Shown here: piece after piece, positions 34,333 through 44,422 of the stretch
How positions within the stretch are numbered: position 1 is the first letter of the stretch
Layout: the number at the start of each line of letters is the position of its first letter
Source: Pediococcus inopinatus
Lineage (GTDB): Bacteria; Bacillota; Bacilli; Lactobacillales; Lactobacillaceae
Length of the DNA stretch: 64,000 nt
Direction: 5' to 3'
NCBI RefSeq assembly: GCF_002982135.1
Contig: NZ_CP019981.1
Coordinates: forward strand, 1,178,001-1,242,000
Made by a program: the position numbers and the translations under genes
Notes under the pieces: model-generated
Databases searched by the model: none
What the model saw: the letters and a program-made list of their open reading frames with translations, nothing else
Told to the model about the DNA's origin: nothing

Positions 34333-34628
34333 TTGACAGGACCAGCTGACTGACCAGACTTATTTAAGTCATCACGATCTTTAGAAAGATAATTACGAAC
34401 CAATTCTTCGATAATTTCATCACGTTGATGTTTACGAATTAAATTTCGCGCATCGTTTAATCTCGGAATATAAGCTGGGTCTCCCGAGAGTAAATAGCCA
34501 ACAATTTGATCAATCGGATTATATCCCTTTTCTTCCAAAGCATCATAAACTGTTTTCAAAGTTTCATGTAAGTCATTAGGTGCATCGTTACTGAAATCAA
34601 AAAACATTGTCTTATCTAATTTACTCAT
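34329..34628 (-). CDS. ireB: IreB family regulatory phosphoprotein (DUF965)
   Basis: A 99-residue protein with the conserved segment [20 protein letters not shown] then [19 protein letters not shown]. In Enterococcus IreB is a target of the Ser/Thr kinase IreK and affects cephalosporin tolerance. Two N-terminal Thr residues lie near the start and after the first helix. GGAGG precedes the ATG at 34628. Confidence 0.92.
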   Translation of the reverse strand: MSKLDKTMFFDFSNDAPNDLHETLKTVYDALEEKGYNPIDQIVGYLLSGDPAYIPRLNDARNLIRKHQRDEIIEELVRNYLSKDRDDLNKSGQSAGPVK

Positions 34629-34748
34629 CGAAAGCACCTCCTGTATTGTTTATCAAGATAATTTTACCTGATACCCCACAAAAGTACAAACAATGCAGTC
34701 CATTGTAATCAACTCGTAACACGCTATTAGTCAAGCCGAAACATTTTA

Positions 34749-37388
34749 TTACTTTTCTGCTAACCATGAAATTCCGTTGGCCAATGCTTGTTTCAGTCCT
34801 GATGGGTTACTACCCCCAGCTTGTGCTAGGTTAGGTCGACCACCGCCGCCACCATTTATTTCCTTAGAAATTGCTTTGATTAGGTCGCCAGCTTTTAGAC
34901 CAGCCTTAACCTGTGCATCTGAAACAGCAACTAATAAATTAGCTTTTTCACCGACAGCAGCACCCAGAATTAAAACATCTGAAGCTTTGCGTTGTTTCCA
35001 GTCGTCAGCTAGATCTCTTAATTGAGCCATCCCGGTAACATTCACGACACTTGCCACTACGGAATATTGCCCGGCGTGTTTCACATCATCAAAAATTCCG
35101 GCCGCTTCTTCTTTAGCCATCTTGTTTTCTAGATTCGTTACTTTTTGTGTAAGTGCTTTAACAGTTTCTTGCAATTGAGCTACTTTTTGCGGTGTATCTT
35201 TGACCTGAACAGCTTTCACTTTTTGAGCTGTTTGGGTTAAAAGTTCATCATGGCTCAATAAATATTCGTAGGCTTCAGCTGAAGTAACGGCCTCAATTCG
35301 ACGTACACCAGCTCCGACTCCTGACTCCGAAACAATTTTAAACAAACCTAACTCGTTTGTATTTTTAACGTGATCGCCACCACAAAATTCAACTGAATAA
35401 TCACCGACACTCACCACGCGGACTTTTTTGCCATATTTTTCACTGAATAAGGCGATTGCTCCAAGCTTTTTAGCAGATTCAATGTCAGTCTCCACTGTTT
35501 TAACTGGAATTTCAGCAAATATCTTTTCGTTAACAATGCTTTCTACTTTTTGCAAATCAGCCTGCGTGACTTGACCAAAATGAGTGAAGTCAAAACGCAG
35601 ATAATCCGGTTCAACTAAAGAGCCCGCCTGTTTAGTATGTTCACCGAAAACGTCTCGTAAAGCCTGGTCCAACAAATGAGTTCCTGTATGATTTTTTTCA
35701 ACCTTACTGTGGAAATGACGGTCTACACTTAATACGTATGCTTGTTCCGTTTGCAAAGGTCGTAGTACTTTAACGGTATGCAAATTCTGACCATTTGGTG
35801 CATGCTGCACATCTTTTACTTCCGCGACCACATTACCATCAACATCAGTAATCGTCCCTTTGTCAGCAACCTGGCCCCCCATTTCTGCATAAAATGGTGT
35901 GACATCAAAAATTAATTGGGCTTCACCTTTTTTTGCATCTGACACAAGTTGGTCATCTTGAATGATATCTTTGAGAACCGCATGATCTACAGTTAATTCA
36001 GTATACCCAACGTAACGACTTGGGGTTTGAATTCCTGTGAGTAATCCTGATTGCACACCCATGGAAACTTGATTACCACGTGCTGCACGAGCACGTTGTT
36101 TTTGTTGCTGCATTTCAGCTTCGAAGCCTTTTTGATCTACTTCTAGCCCTTCATCATGAGCATACTCAGTAGTCAAATCTAAAGGAAAGCCATAAGTATC
36201 GAAAAGTTTGAAGGCATCTGATCCATTAATTTCTTTAACGTTATTTTCTTTATTCTTTTTGATGATTTGATCAAGCAATTGAACACCATCGTTTAAAGTT
36301 TCATTAAAACGACTCTCTTCTGATGAAACGACTTCAGCGATATAATCACTTTGTTCAAGCACTTCTGGATAATAAGATTGCATAATCTTCCCAACAACTG
36401 GGACCAATTTAAATAAAAAGCTTTCTTCAATACCAAGCTTTTGACCATACATCACAGCTCGCCGAATCAAACGGCGAATCACGTAGCCCCGACCTTCATT
36501 CGAAGGAAGAGCGCCATCCCCAATTGCAAATGTAATTGCCCGCGCATGATCTGCAATTACCTTAAAGGCAACATCTTGTTCTTTATCCTCATTATATTTT
36601 TTACCACTAAATTTTTCAGTCTCATGGATCAATGGCAAGAATAAATCAGTTTCAAAGTTTGTAGGCGCATTTTGGAAAATGGAAACTACTCGTTCAAGCC
36701 CCATCCCCGTATCAATGTTCTTGTTAGGTAATGGCTCATATGAACCATCCGGTTGATGATTAAATTGTGAGAAAACAATATTCCAAATCTCTAAGTAACG
36801 TTCATTTTCGCCACCAGGATAATTTTCCGGATCGTCATCAGCTAAATTATTAAACGATTCGCCACGATCATAGAAAATTTCTGAATCTGGACCACTTGGG
36901 CCCTCGCCAATATCCCAAAAGTTATCTTCCACGGGAATAATATGGTCTGCTGGCACACCAACTGATTCCCAATCATGTTTAGCATCCGTATCTTTTGGAT
37001 AAACCGTAATAAAGAGTTTCTCTGGATCCATTGCAAACCAGTCTGGACTAGTCAATAATTCCCAAGCCCATGTAATTGCTTCTTCCTTAAAATAATCTCC
37101 TACCGAAAAATTTCCTAACATCTCAAATAACGTATGATGACGCGCAGTATGACCAACGTTTTCAATATCATTTGTTCGAATACTTTTTTGTGAACTAGTT
37201 AGCCGTGGCACATCTGGCACCACACTGCCATCAAAATACTTTTTCATTGTGGCTACCCCAGAATTAATCCACAATAACGTTGGATCATCGTGTGGTACTA
37301 ATGGTGCACTTGGTTCTACAATATGACCTTTAGACTTAAAAAAGTCCAAAAACATTTTTCTAACTTCACTACTTGATTTTCTCTCCAT
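34749..37388 (-). CDS. alaS: Alanine--tRNA ligase
   Basis: An 879-residue class II synthetase. The catalytic domain at the N-terminus has [19 protein letters not shown]. The editing domain has metal ligands in [12 protein letters not shown] and [10 protein letters not shown], and the C-terminal oligomerisation/DHHA1 domain ends in [14 protein letters not shown]. The ATG at 37388 has AGAAGGG upstream; a longer frame runs back into the T-box terminator and is not used. Expression is under an alanine T-box. Confidence 0.96.
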   Translation of the reverse strand: MERKSSSEVRKMFLDFFKSKGHIVEPSAPLVPHDDPTLLWINSGVATMKKYFDGSVVPDVPRLTSSQKSIRTNDIENVGHTARHHTLFEMLGNFSVGDYFKEEAITWAWELLTSPDWFAMDPEKLFITVYPKDTDAKHDWESVGVPADHIIPVEDNFWDIGEGPSGPDSEIFYDRGESFNNLADDDPENYPGGENERYLEIWNIVFSQFNHQPDGSYEPLPNKNIDTGMGLERVVSIFQNAPTNFETDLFLPLIHETEKFSGKKYNEDKEQDVAFKVIADHARAITFAIGDGALPSNEGRGYVIRRLIRRAVMYGQKLGIEESFLFKLVPVVGKIMQSYYPEVLEQSDYIAEVVSSEESRFNETLNDGVQLLDQIIKKNKENNVKEINGSDAFKLFDTYGFPLDLTTEYAHDEGLEVDQKGFEAEMQQQKQRARAARGNQVSMGVQSGLLTGIQTPSRYVGYTELTVDHAVLKDIIQDDQLVSDAKKGEAQLIFDVTPFYAEMGGQVADKGTITDVDGNVVAEVKDVQHAPNGQNLHTVKVLRPLQTEQAYVLSVDRHFHSKVEKNHTGTHLLDQALRDVFGEHTKQAGSLVEPDYLRFDFTHFGQVTQADLQKVESIVNEKIFAEIPVKTVETDIESAKKLGAIALFSEKYGKKVRVVSVGDYSVEFCGGDHVKNTNELGLFKIVSESGVGAGVRRIEAVTSAEAYEYLLSHDELLTQTAQKVKAVQVKDTPQKVAQLQETVKALTQKVTNLENKMAKEEAAGIFDDVKHAGQYSVVASVVNVTGMAQLRDLADDWKQRKASDVLILGAAVGEKANLLVAVSDAQVKAGLKAGDLIKAISKEINGGGGGRPNLAQAGGSNPSGLKQALANGISWLAEK

Positions 37389-37399
37389 GATTTTCTTCC

Positions 37400-37605
37400 C
37401 TTCTAATTGCACAAAAAGACCGTTGCTAGTAAAGACGCTTCTGCGCGGTACCACTTTACTTGCAACGATCTTACTCGTTAACCTCTTGACCTCTTTAACG
37501 CAGAGTCGCGAAACACTTCCGGGGTAGCATCAAAACTCTAAACTCGTTTTTCACAGCATCCAAAACGTTTCTGAAAGTTTATTCGTTTTAATATGTCCTC
37601 AATCA
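37400..37605 (-). promoter_or_regulatory. Alanine T-box riboswitch leader of alaS
   Basis: The T-box AAAGTGGTACCGCGC lies at 37443-37457. The terminator is formed by CGTTGC and GCAACG arms followed by T5. The specifier GCT (alanine) is at 37526-37528 in the context TGA-T-GCT-A, with the flanking stem AAACT/AGTTT. The bulge TGGT fits A73 of tRNA-Ala. The leader is short (~200 bases). Confidence 0.85.
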
Positions 37606-37611
37606 AAAATT

Positions 37612-37641
37612 ATTATATTGCAAAAAATATCGACTTGTCAA
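37612..37641 (-). promoter_or_regulatory. Promoter of the alaS T-box transcript
   Basis: -35 TTGACA (37636-37641) and -10 TATAAT (37612-37617) are both consensus, with an 18-base spacer. The -35 overlaps the stop codon region of the upstream helicase gene, so no separate terminator fits between them. Confidence 0.75.
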
Positions 37642-39014
37642 TCCTCGCCATGATCTCTTTTTGCTCTATGTTGCTTAATTCTTTGCCGTTTCGTTCTCAA
37701 GAACTCTGTGTGTTGTGCTTTACGACGATCACTTTGATCTTTGATTTCGATCGCTTTTCTAATTTGACGTTTATAGCCAGGTTTAACCTTACGTTTCTTC
37801 TTCTTAACCATTCCCACCATCGTTGGATCCAACTTATGGTGATCTCTAACGCGCGTTGTCCGGCGGTTACGATCATATGAATCAACGACTTCGCCATTCT
37901 TGATTGCTTTAGGCTGAAATTTAACCCCTAATTTTTCAATTTCAGAAACTTTTTCTTCTTCACCTGGTTCGTAGAGCGTAATGGCTGTTCCTGACATCCC
38001 GTTACGCCCAGTTCGCCCAACTCGATGAATAAAGAAGTCGAGATCATCAGGAATCCCGTCATTGATGACCATTGAAACACCTTCAATATCAATCCCACGT
38101 GATGCTAAATCAGTGGCAACGACAAATTGAAAATCAAGATTATGAATTTCTTTCATAATTCGTTTACGTTCACGCGGTTTAACGCCACCATGAACTTTGG
38201 CAACTTTCAACCCTTGTTGTTTCAAGTAATCTGTTAACTCATCAGCACGCTCTTTTGTGTTACAGAAAATCAACACTAAATAAGGTTCACCAATTGTTAA
38301 CAACTGATGAATGACATTATTCTTACCTTTACTTTTTGTAGAAATTAACCAGTTATCAATTGTGGGACTAATGATACTCTGAACAGGAATCTCTTCAATC
38401 ACTGGATTTGACATATACTTCTTTAAAAAGATGTTCAATGACTTAGGAATAGTGGCCGAAAAGACCATCATTTGCAAATCTTTTGGTAAACTTGCGGCAA
38501 TCTTGTCTACCTCATTCAAAAATCCCATATCCAAGGTCATATCAGCTTCATCAACGACAAATTGTGAAGCCAGATGCACATCTAAAGCTTGACTATGAAT
38601 TAAGTCCCAAATTCTTCCTGGTGTTCCAATAACAATTTGTGGCTGTCGATGCTTTAACTTGTCCATCTGCCGTTTTTTATCAGTTCCCCCAACGTAATTA
38701 CCAATTTCAATGTTAATTTCATCAGAGCCCACTAATTGACGGGCAGCTGCATTAATCTGATAAGCAAGTTCTCGACTAGGGGTTGTAATGACAACCTGAA
38801 CTTGTTTTTTGGACGGATTGATTTGATTGATCAGTGGTAACAAAAAGGTATGTGTTTTTCCACTACCTGTTTGTGACTGACCAATCACACTTCTGCCAGC
38901 CAGAATAACTGGAATTAGTTTTTCTTGAACTGGTGTTGGCTGAGTGAAATTAATCTCATCTAAGGCGCTCATCAAAAATGGTTGTAAATTAAATTCTAAA
39001 AAACCGTTTTTCAT
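37638..39014 (-). CDS. DEAD-box RNA helicase (CshB-like)
   Basis: A 458-residue helicase. The Q motif INFTQPTPVQ, motif I GQSQTGSGKT, Ib TPGRIWDL, II VDEAD, III SATI, IVa VLIFCNTKERADEL, V ATDLASRGIDI and VI HRVGRTGRNG are all present. The C-terminal tail of ~80 residues is very basic and would bind RNA. The placement with nrnA and alaS and the basic tail suggest a CshB-type role in RNA turnover or ribosome assembly. AAGGAG precedes the ATG; it starts 3 bases after nrnA ends. Confidence 0.9.
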   Translation of the reverse strand: MKNGFLEFNLQPFLMSALDEINFTQPTPVQEKLIPVILAGRSVIGQSQTGSGKTHTFLLPLINQINPSKKQVQVVITTPSRELAYQINAAARQLVGSDEINIEIGNYVGGTDKKRQMDKLKHRQPQIVIGTPGRIWDLIHSQALDVHLASQFVVDEADMTLDMGFLNEVDKIAASLPKDLQMMVFSATIPKSLNIFLKKYMSNPVIEEIPVQSIISPTIDNWLISTKSKGKNNVIHQLLTIGEPYLVLIFCNTKERADELTDYLKQQGLKVAKVHGGVKPRERKRIMKEIHNLDFQFVVATDLASRGIDIEGVSMVINDGIPDDLDFFIHRVGRTGRNGMSGTAITLYEPGEEEKVSEIEKLGVKFQPKAIKNGEVVDSYDRNRRTTRVRDHHKLDPTMVGMVKKKKRKVKPGYKRQIRKAIEIKDQSDRRKAQHTEFLRTKRQRIKQHRAKRDHGED

Positions 39015-39017
39015 TAA

Positions 39018-39980
39018 TTACTCCTTCTCGCTCTTCTTATAAGCTGTTGCGATTGCTGCTAATTCAGTTTGAATCGTTTGAACTTCATCAAGATCCTTAG
39101 CTTTTGCACCGCTAGCAAGGGCATGTCCCCCACCATCATGTTTCTTAGCTAATTCATTAATTGTTGGCCCTTTAGAACGCAGGCGAACTCGATAACTACC
39201 ATCTCTTTGGATTACAAAAATTGCCCAACAAACAACAGAGTCAATTTTTCCGGGTAGGGGCACAACACCTGCTGTACCAGCATCTTTTAAATCAAATTGG
39301 TCTAATACTTCCCCTGTTAAACAAACTGAGGCAGCGCCATCTTCTGTGATCTGTAAATTTTGGTAAACGTAGGCAGAAAGATGCGCAACAGATAATGGCA
39401 TACTATCTAATTTTTGATTGACAGCAGTGACATCAAAGCCTGTTGCCATCAAAGAAGCAGCCACTCGTAGCGTATGCGGTGTAGTATCTGAATATAAGAA
39501 TCTACCCGTATCACCAATAATTCCGGTGTAAAGTGCCTGAGCAGCCTTCGCATTTAAAGTCAGCTCATGTTTAAATTGATGGTAAAGATCAAAAATCATT
39601 TCTGAACTGCTTGAAGCACTTGGAACCACCCAAGCCAAATCACCATATGGATCATCATTGGGATGATGGTCAATTTTAATTAATTCCTGCCCATTGGTAT
39701 ACCGATTATCATCAACCCGTGGTGGATTAGCAGTATCTGTGACGATTACTAAAGCATCATCATAATCATCATCGTCGGCCGTATCCATCTCACCAATCCA
39801 TGATAAGCCACCTACTTGTTTTCCAACTGCTAAAACAGTCTTCATTGGAAAAGAAGCATGAATAATTTCTGCCAAACCAATTTGAGAACCAATTGCATCT
39901 GGATCTGGCCGTTGATGGCGATGAATAATAATGCGTTGATGTTTTTTTATTTGTTCAAATATTTCCTGTTGCAGAGTCAT
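39018..39980 (-). CDS. nrnA: DHH/DHHA1 phosphoesterase, NrnA-type nanoRNase / pAp phosphatase
   Basis: A 320-residue protein with the DHH-family motifs: HRHQRPDPDAIGSQ at residue 20, VTDTANPPR near 78, KIDHHPNDDP near 102 (the DHH triad) and GDTGRFLYSD near 157. The C-terminal DHHA1 domain has the GGGHALASGA loop. NrnA degrades 2-5 nt RNA and dephosphorylates pAp. It is probably co-transcribed with the DEAD-box helicase downstream. Confidence 0.92.
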   Translation of the reverse strand: MTLQQEIFEQIKKHQRIIIHRHQRPDPDAIGSQIGLAEIIHASFPMKTVLAVGKQVGGLSWIGEMDTADDDDYDDALVIVTDTANPPRVDDNRYTNGQELIKIDHHPNDDPYGDLAWVVPSASSSSEMIFDLYHQFKHELTLNAKAAQALYTGIIGDTGRFLYSDTTPHTLRVAASLMATGFDVTAVNQKLDSMPLSVAHLSAYVYQNLQITEDGAASVCLTGEVLDQFDLKDAGTAGVVPLPGKIDSVVCWAIFVIQRDGSYRVRLRSKGPTINELAKKHDGGGHALASGAKAKDLDEVQTIQTELAAIATAYKKSEKE

Positions 39981-40078
39981 AATTTCTTCTTTCTATCCTT
40001 GACTAGTTTTTTGAGATTTGCCAAGTTTTCACTTCTTCCCAGTATACTAGCTTTTGCGGTTAAACACAAAGCCGAAAA

Positions 40079-41203
40079 TCAATCTGATTTAAATAACGGT
40101 AAAGTAATGTTTTCAAAATTTATACTAGCCAAATTTGTCATTGTTATACCCAACAATCTGATTCCTCGCTGACTGTCACCAAACTCCTCAAAAAGCTGAC
40201 GTGCGTAAAATAGATACGCTTCCTCACTATTCTCAATAAATTCCGTCAAAGTCTGTCGCTTAGTGATGGTCTCAAAATCCGCATAGCGCAACTTGAGAAC
40301 TAAGGTTTTACCGTGCTTTTGCCTTTTTTTCATTGCAATGGCGACGTTTCTTGCCAAATTACTAAGTTCATTTTCTACCTCATTATCCGTTGTTAAATTC
40401 GGATTATAGGTACTTTCCTTACCGATCGATTTTCGTTCCCGTAAATATTCAATTGGGCGGTCATCAGAACCTCGCACGTGGTGATATAACGCATCCCCGA
40501 ATCTTCCAAAATTATGAATCAAATATAATTCACTTTTTTGATACATGTCTTTACCGTTGAAGATTTTCAATTCATGCATTTTGGGGACCGTTTTTTTACC
40601 AACCCCACGGAACTTTTCAATTGGTAACTTATCTAGAAACTCTCGGACATCTTCTGGTAAGACGACTGCAACGCCGACCGGTTTCTGATATTCAGAAGCC
40701 AGCTTAGCAAGAAACTTGTTGTACGAAATTCCCGTTGAGCAAGTCAGTTTAGTCTTGGCAAAAATTTCGCTTTGAATCTGATGAGCAACTTCCACTGCAC
40801 TCTCAATATCCTTCTTATTATCCGTTACGTCTAGATAAGCTTCATCGAAGGCAATCGGTTCAATCTTGTCAGTATATTCATGAAAGATTTCATGGATTTG
40901 ATCAGAGACGGCCCGATATAATGTGAAATTGGGAGTTTGAAAAACTGCTTTTGGACATAATTCCAACGCTTTTTGAGCACTCATTGCGGAATGAACACCT
41001 GATTGCCGCGCTAAATAATTTGCCGTTGCAACTACCCCTTTACCCCCAGTTTTACGAGGATCTCGAGCTATGATAAGTGGCTTTTTTCGAAGTTCTGGTT
41101 GTTCCCGTTCTTCTATTGAAGCATAAAAAGCATCCATATCAACATGAATGACTTTACGAGAAGTATTAATATTAATGGGAAGAATTGCGTCGTTTTGAGC
41201 CAT
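40079..41203 (-). CDS. dinB: DNA polymerase IV (Y-family)
   Basis: A 374-residue translesion polymerase. Catalytic acids are in [13 protein letters not shown] near residue 19 and [10 protein letters not shown] near 118; [14 protein letters not shown] and the little-finger domain follow. The length fits DinB. A LexA-type box lies about 80 bases upstream, so SOS control is likely. AGGTGA precedes the ATG. Confidence 0.94.
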   Translation of the reverse strand: MAQNDAILPININTSRKVIHVDMDAFYASIEEREQPELRKKPLIIARDPRKTGGKGVVATANYLARQSGVHSAMSAQKALELCPKAVFQTPNFTLYRAVSDQIHEIFHEYTDKIEPIAFDEAYLDVTDNKKDIESAVEVAHQIQSEIFAKTKLTCSTGISYNKFLAKLASEYQKPVGVAVVLPEDVREFLDKLPIEKFRGVGKKTVPKMHELKIFNGKDMYQKSELYLIHNFGRFGDALYHHVRGSDDRPIEYLRERKSIGKESTYNPNLTTDNEVENELSNLARNVAIAMKKRQKHGKTLVLKLRYADFETITKRQTLTEFIENSEEAYLFYARQLFEEFGDSQRGIRLLGITMTNLASINFENITLPLFKSD

Positions 41204-41278
41204 TTCATCACCTAATTTTAAGTCTTAACACTTTGCTTTTTCCTTAAACAATAAATTTGGTTTCTTATTTAGTTTAAT

Positions 41279-41292
41279 CGAACGTACGTTTG
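41279..41292. promoter_or_regulatory. SOS (LexA/DinR) box upstream of dinB
   Basis: CGAACGTACGTTTG fits the Gram-positive SOS consensus CGAACRNRYGTTYG at every position. It lies 76 bases before the dinB start and beyond the zwf terminator. Confidence 0.65.
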
Positions 41293-41309
41293 AAAACAAG
41301 CTAAACAAA

Positions 41310-41348
41310 ACAAAAAACGATCAATCAACTGCTTGTTGATTAATCGTT
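41310..41348 (-). terminator. Terminator of zwf
   Basis: AACGATCAATCAA (41316-41328) and TTGTTGATTAATCGTT (41333-41348) pair over a long stem around CTGC, followed by a T-run on the minus strand. Confidence 0.85.
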
Positions 41349-41356
41349 CCAATTTT

Positions 41357-42850
41357 TTAATGTTTGGTTGCACCAAAAATCCAGGTTCGATGATCTCGTG
41401 CCAATAATTCTTGCGAAGCCTTTGGTCCCATTGTGCCACTAATGTAATTAGGAAAATCAGCTTTTTGACTATCCCAATTTTGACGAACGACATCAACAAT
41501 TCGCCAAGCTTGGGCAACTTCATGCCAATGAGCAAAATTAGTGCGATTACCATCTAAAGCATCGTGAATGAGTTTTTCATATGCTTCCGGTACCTTTGCT
41601 TTCTCAGCAGCTGTCTTATGATATTCCAAATGAATTGGCATTATCCCATAACCTTGATTACCATTTTTTACATTGAGATCAAGTTGATAGCCTTGGTCCG
41701 GTTCAACATAAAGCGTAAGAACGTTTTGGACAAGATTTGTATCTTGATCCCCCACAGCCTTAAAAATATTGTCAGTAGTGTCTTTGAAAACAATATTAAT
41801 TTGTGTTAATTTTCGTGCAAGACGTTTCCCAGTTCTGATGTAAATTGGAACCCCAGATAAATCGCCATTAGTAGTTTCCAACTTCCCAGCCACAAATGTT
41901 TCAATCTGTGATTGTTCATCGGTTCCTTCTTCATGTCGGTAATCTGATTGTTCATGATCGGCATCTTCATCATACTGACCACGAACAAAGTTTTTTGAAG
42001 CCTCTTCTGGTGAATAAACCTTGATATTTTCCAAAGCTTCCACCTTTCGATCTCGTAACTCTTTAGCTGTGTATTCACTAGGCTTTTGCATAGTAAGTAA
42101 TGAAATGATTTGCAGAATATGATTTTGTACCATATCTCGCAGTGCACCAGCCGTTTCATAATATCCAGCCCGTTCCTCAACACCTAACGATTCTGCCAAT
42201 GTTATCTGAATATTATCAATATGTTCCTTATTCCAAAGCGATTCAATAATTGAATTTCCAAATCTCAGTGCTGCAATACTTTGAACAGCCTCTTTACCCA
42301 AATAATGATCAATTCGATAAATTTGATCTTCAGAAAATGCAGATGAGATGTCGTCATTAAGTTCTTTAGCCGTTTTAAAATCACGACCAAATGGTTTTTC
42401 AATGATCAAGCGATTATAGCCATGATCCGTAATTAACTTTTCAGACTTTAAATGACCTGCAATTGTTCCAAAAAATCTAGGAGCCATTGCTAAGTAATAA
42501 ATTCGATTTCCATTGAGATCGTACTTCTCATCTAATTTGTCAGCCAATTTTCGTAGGGCCACATAATGTTCTGTATCATTGACATTATGAGATTGATAAT
42601 AAAAGTGGCTGGCAAATTTTCGGGCAATCTCACTGTTTGTCCGTTCAGACTCATGCCCATCATCTGCGATGGCATTCATAACAACTTCATGATAATGATC
42701 ATTGGTCCAAGGACGACGTGCCGTCCCGATCACAGCAAAATTATCTTTTAAATAGCCTTTTTCATACAAACGAAATAATGAAGGATATAATTTACGATAG
42801 GCTAAATCACCCGTTCCTCCAAAAATTATAAACAACGCTTGCTGTGTCAT
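41357..42850 (-). CDS. zwf: Glucose-6-phosphate 1-dehydrogenase
   Basis: A 497-residue enzyme that oxidises glucose-6-phosphate with NADP to 6-phosphogluconolactone. The cofactor loop FGGTGDLAYRKLYPS is at the N-terminus, the substrate-binding active site RIDHYLGKE near residue 177, and IRTGKRL near residue 334. It feeds the pentose phosphate or phosphoketolase route. GAGAGG precedes the ATG. It stands alone with its own terminator. Confidence 0.96.
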   Translation of the reverse strand: MTQQALFIIFGGTGDLAYRKLYPSLFRLYEKGYLKDNFAVIGTARRPWTNDHYHEVVMNAIADDGHESERTNSEIARKFASHFYYQSHNVNDTEHYVALRKLADKLDEKYDLNGNRIYYLAMAPRFFGTIAGHLKSEKLITDHGYNRLIIEKPFGRDFKTAKELNDDISSAFSEDQIYRIDHYLGKEAVQSIAALRFGNSIIESLWNKEHIDNIQITLAESLGVEERAGYYETAGALRDMVQNHILQIISLLTMQKPSEYTAKELRDRKVEALENIKVYSPEEASKNFVRGQYDEDADHEQSDYRHEEGTDEQSQIETFVAGKLETTNGDLSGVPIYIRTGKRLARKLTQINIVFKDTTDNIFKAVGDQDTNLVQNVLTLYVEPDQGYQLDLNVKNGNQGYGIMPIHLEYHKTAAEKAKVPEAYEKLIHDALDGNRTNFAHWHEVAQAWRIVDVVRQNWDSQKADFPNYISGTMGPKASQELLARDHRTWIFGATKH

Positions 42851-42929
42851 TTCATTTGCCTCTCTTTCACAATATGATTCCGCTTTAATTATGAAACTTT
42901 CGTTTTAAATACACAACTTTTTACACCTA

Positions 42930-42964
42930 AAAAAAAAGATTTGAAACAAATATGTCTCAATCCC
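42930..42964 (-). terminator. Terminator originally following yajC, now beyond an ISL3 element
   Basis: On the minus strand GATTGAGACA and TGTTTCAAATC pair with one bulge and are followed by T9. It points in the yajC direction, but the ISL3 element at 42973-44407 now separates it from the gene. Confidence 0.7.
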
Positions 42965-42972
42965 TTTTAAAT
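42965..42972. repeat. Left target-site duplication of the ISL3 element
   Basis: TTTTAAAT directly precedes the left terminal repeat and is repeated exactly at 44408-44415. An 8-bp duplication is the family norm. Confidence 0.92.
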
Positions 42973-44407
42973 GGGTCTACACTTTCTGGTATTGGTGAAT
43001 AACTGATACCAGTTTTTATTTTGAAAATTAAAAGGACATCTGTCCTCTTTGTGCTACGATTTAATCGCCAAACAAAATCGAAAAGAGGAAAAACAGATGT
43101 CCCTAACTAATTCTATCTTAAGCTTGTTTGAAATGACAGACCCAAATATAACCGTAACTGGTGTTACCAAGAAACGTTGCCCGAATGGACAACGAATTCA
43201 TGTCGTTCACGCCAACCTTTCTTATCAGCTTGTGAAATGTCCCCATTGTGGCCATAAAAGTCTAATTAAAAACGGTACCCACGTTAGTCATCTAAGGTTG
43301 GGAACCTTATCAGGCGGACGTTATGAAATGCAGCTAAGAAGACAAAGATATCAATGCCAACATTGTTTAAAAACCTGTGGAGCTAAAACTAACCTCGTTA
43401 GACGTAATGAAACTTTTACCCACAATGTTAAACATCAGGTCATTGTGCTAGCTCGTGACATGCTGACCAGTAAAGAAATCGCTAAAATTTGTGGCATTTC
43501 ACCAAGTAGTGTGCAACGTATTTTAAATGCAAATATTCACTTGGCTTACCGTGTTAAGCAACTTCCACCAAATCTTTGTTTCGATGAATTTCGTTCCTGT
43601 AATCATCTAATGTCCTTTAACTGTTGCGATGCCGTTAGTCATCGCCGCATTGTGACCCTCGAAGATCGTCTCAGGAAGGATATCATTGATTACTTTGAAG
43701 CTCGTTATTCAGTTCAAGAACGTGCGAAAGTTCAAACAATTACTATTGATATGAACGCCGAATATGCCAGCTTTATTCATCGTTTATTCCCGAACGCTGT
43801 CACGATTATTGACCGTTTCCACATTATTCAGCTTGCTGGTCGTGCACTAGACAATGTACGTACACGCATTATCCGTACTTTTCAAGATAAGCATTCACGC
43901 ATTTACCGCATCCTTAAATCTCAATGGCGTTTATTTCATTTGGCAGAAGAGAAAATCAATGACACTAAGCTTATCTATTTACGAGGCATTAACGAGTATA
44001 TGACCCAACAGAACGCCATCGACCTTGCCTTAGATGAATTTCCAGAATTCAAAACTGTGTATCAAACTTATCAAGGCATTCTAACTGCTATCCACCAAAA
44101 GAATGCCACGGGATTTAAAAATTTGATTACCAACTACCAAGTAGCTGGTAATCAAATGGACGTCACCATTTCAACCTTCGTTAAGAACGGCTCAGCAGTG
44201 CTCAACAGTTGTCGTTATCCGTATTCTAACGGTCCTATTGAAGGACTTAATCGCAAAATCAAGGTATTAAAGCGTAGCTGTTTTGGTTTTCGAAATATTC
44301 ATAACTTCTTCATTCGTATCAGTTTAATTCATGAGTAAACAAAAAGCACATTCACCGAAGTGAACATGCCTTCAAAAATCTCTACCAATACAGTTTGACA
44401 GAGACCC
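42973..44407 (+). mobile_element. ISL3-family insertion sequence
   Basis: A 1435-bp element with terminal repeats beginning GGGTCT at both ends, where GGTATTGGT and TGTATTGGT match further in, and flanked by perfect 8-bp target duplications. It carries one intact transposase, so the copy is recent and complete. It lies between yajC and its terminator. Confidence 0.95.
43097..44338 (+). CDS. ISL3-family transposase
   Basis: A 413-residue transposase. The N-terminal zinc finger (VKCPHCGHKS with a second CQHCLKTCG) and helix-turn-helix (TSKEIAKICGISPSSVQRI) precede the DDE_Tnp_ISL3 core, with Asp in ITIDMNAEY and VTIIDRFHII and Glu in SNGPIEGLNRKIKVL. The ATG at 43097 follows AGAGG; a longer frame from 43049 has no ribosome site. 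It reads opposite to its neighbours. Confidence 0.93.
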   Translation: MSLTNSILSLFEMTDPNITVTGVTKKRCPNGQRIHVVHANLSYQLVKCPHCGHKSLIKNGTHVSHLRLGTLSGGRYEMQLRRQRYQCQHCLKTCGAKTNLVRRNETFTHNVKHQVIVLARDMLTSKEIAKICGISPSSVQRILNANIHLAYRVKQLPPNLCFDEFRSCNHLMSFNCCDAVSHRRIVTLEDRLRKDIIDYFEARYSVQERAKVQTITIDMNAEYASFIHRLFPNAVTIIDRFHIIQLAGRALDNVRTRIIRTFQDKHSRIYRILKSQWRLFHLAEEKINDTKLIYLRGINEYMTQQNAIDLALDEFPEFKTVYQTYQGILTAIHQKNATGFKNLITNYQVAGNQMDVTISTFVKNGSAVLNSCRYPYSNGPIEGLNRKIKVLKRSCFGFRNIHNFFIRISLIHE

Positions 44408-44415
44408 TTTTAAAT
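44408..44415. repeat. Right target-site duplication of the ISL3 element
   Basis: TTTTAAAT, an exact copy of 42965-42972. It lies just after the yajC stop in the yajC direction. Confidence 0.92.
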
Positions 44416-44422
44416 TAACTAA

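Noticed and set aside
42880..42920. cre site before zwf
   Set aside because: AAACGAAAGTTT is palindromic but does not keep the CG-centred cre spacing and flanks, so it is not supported.
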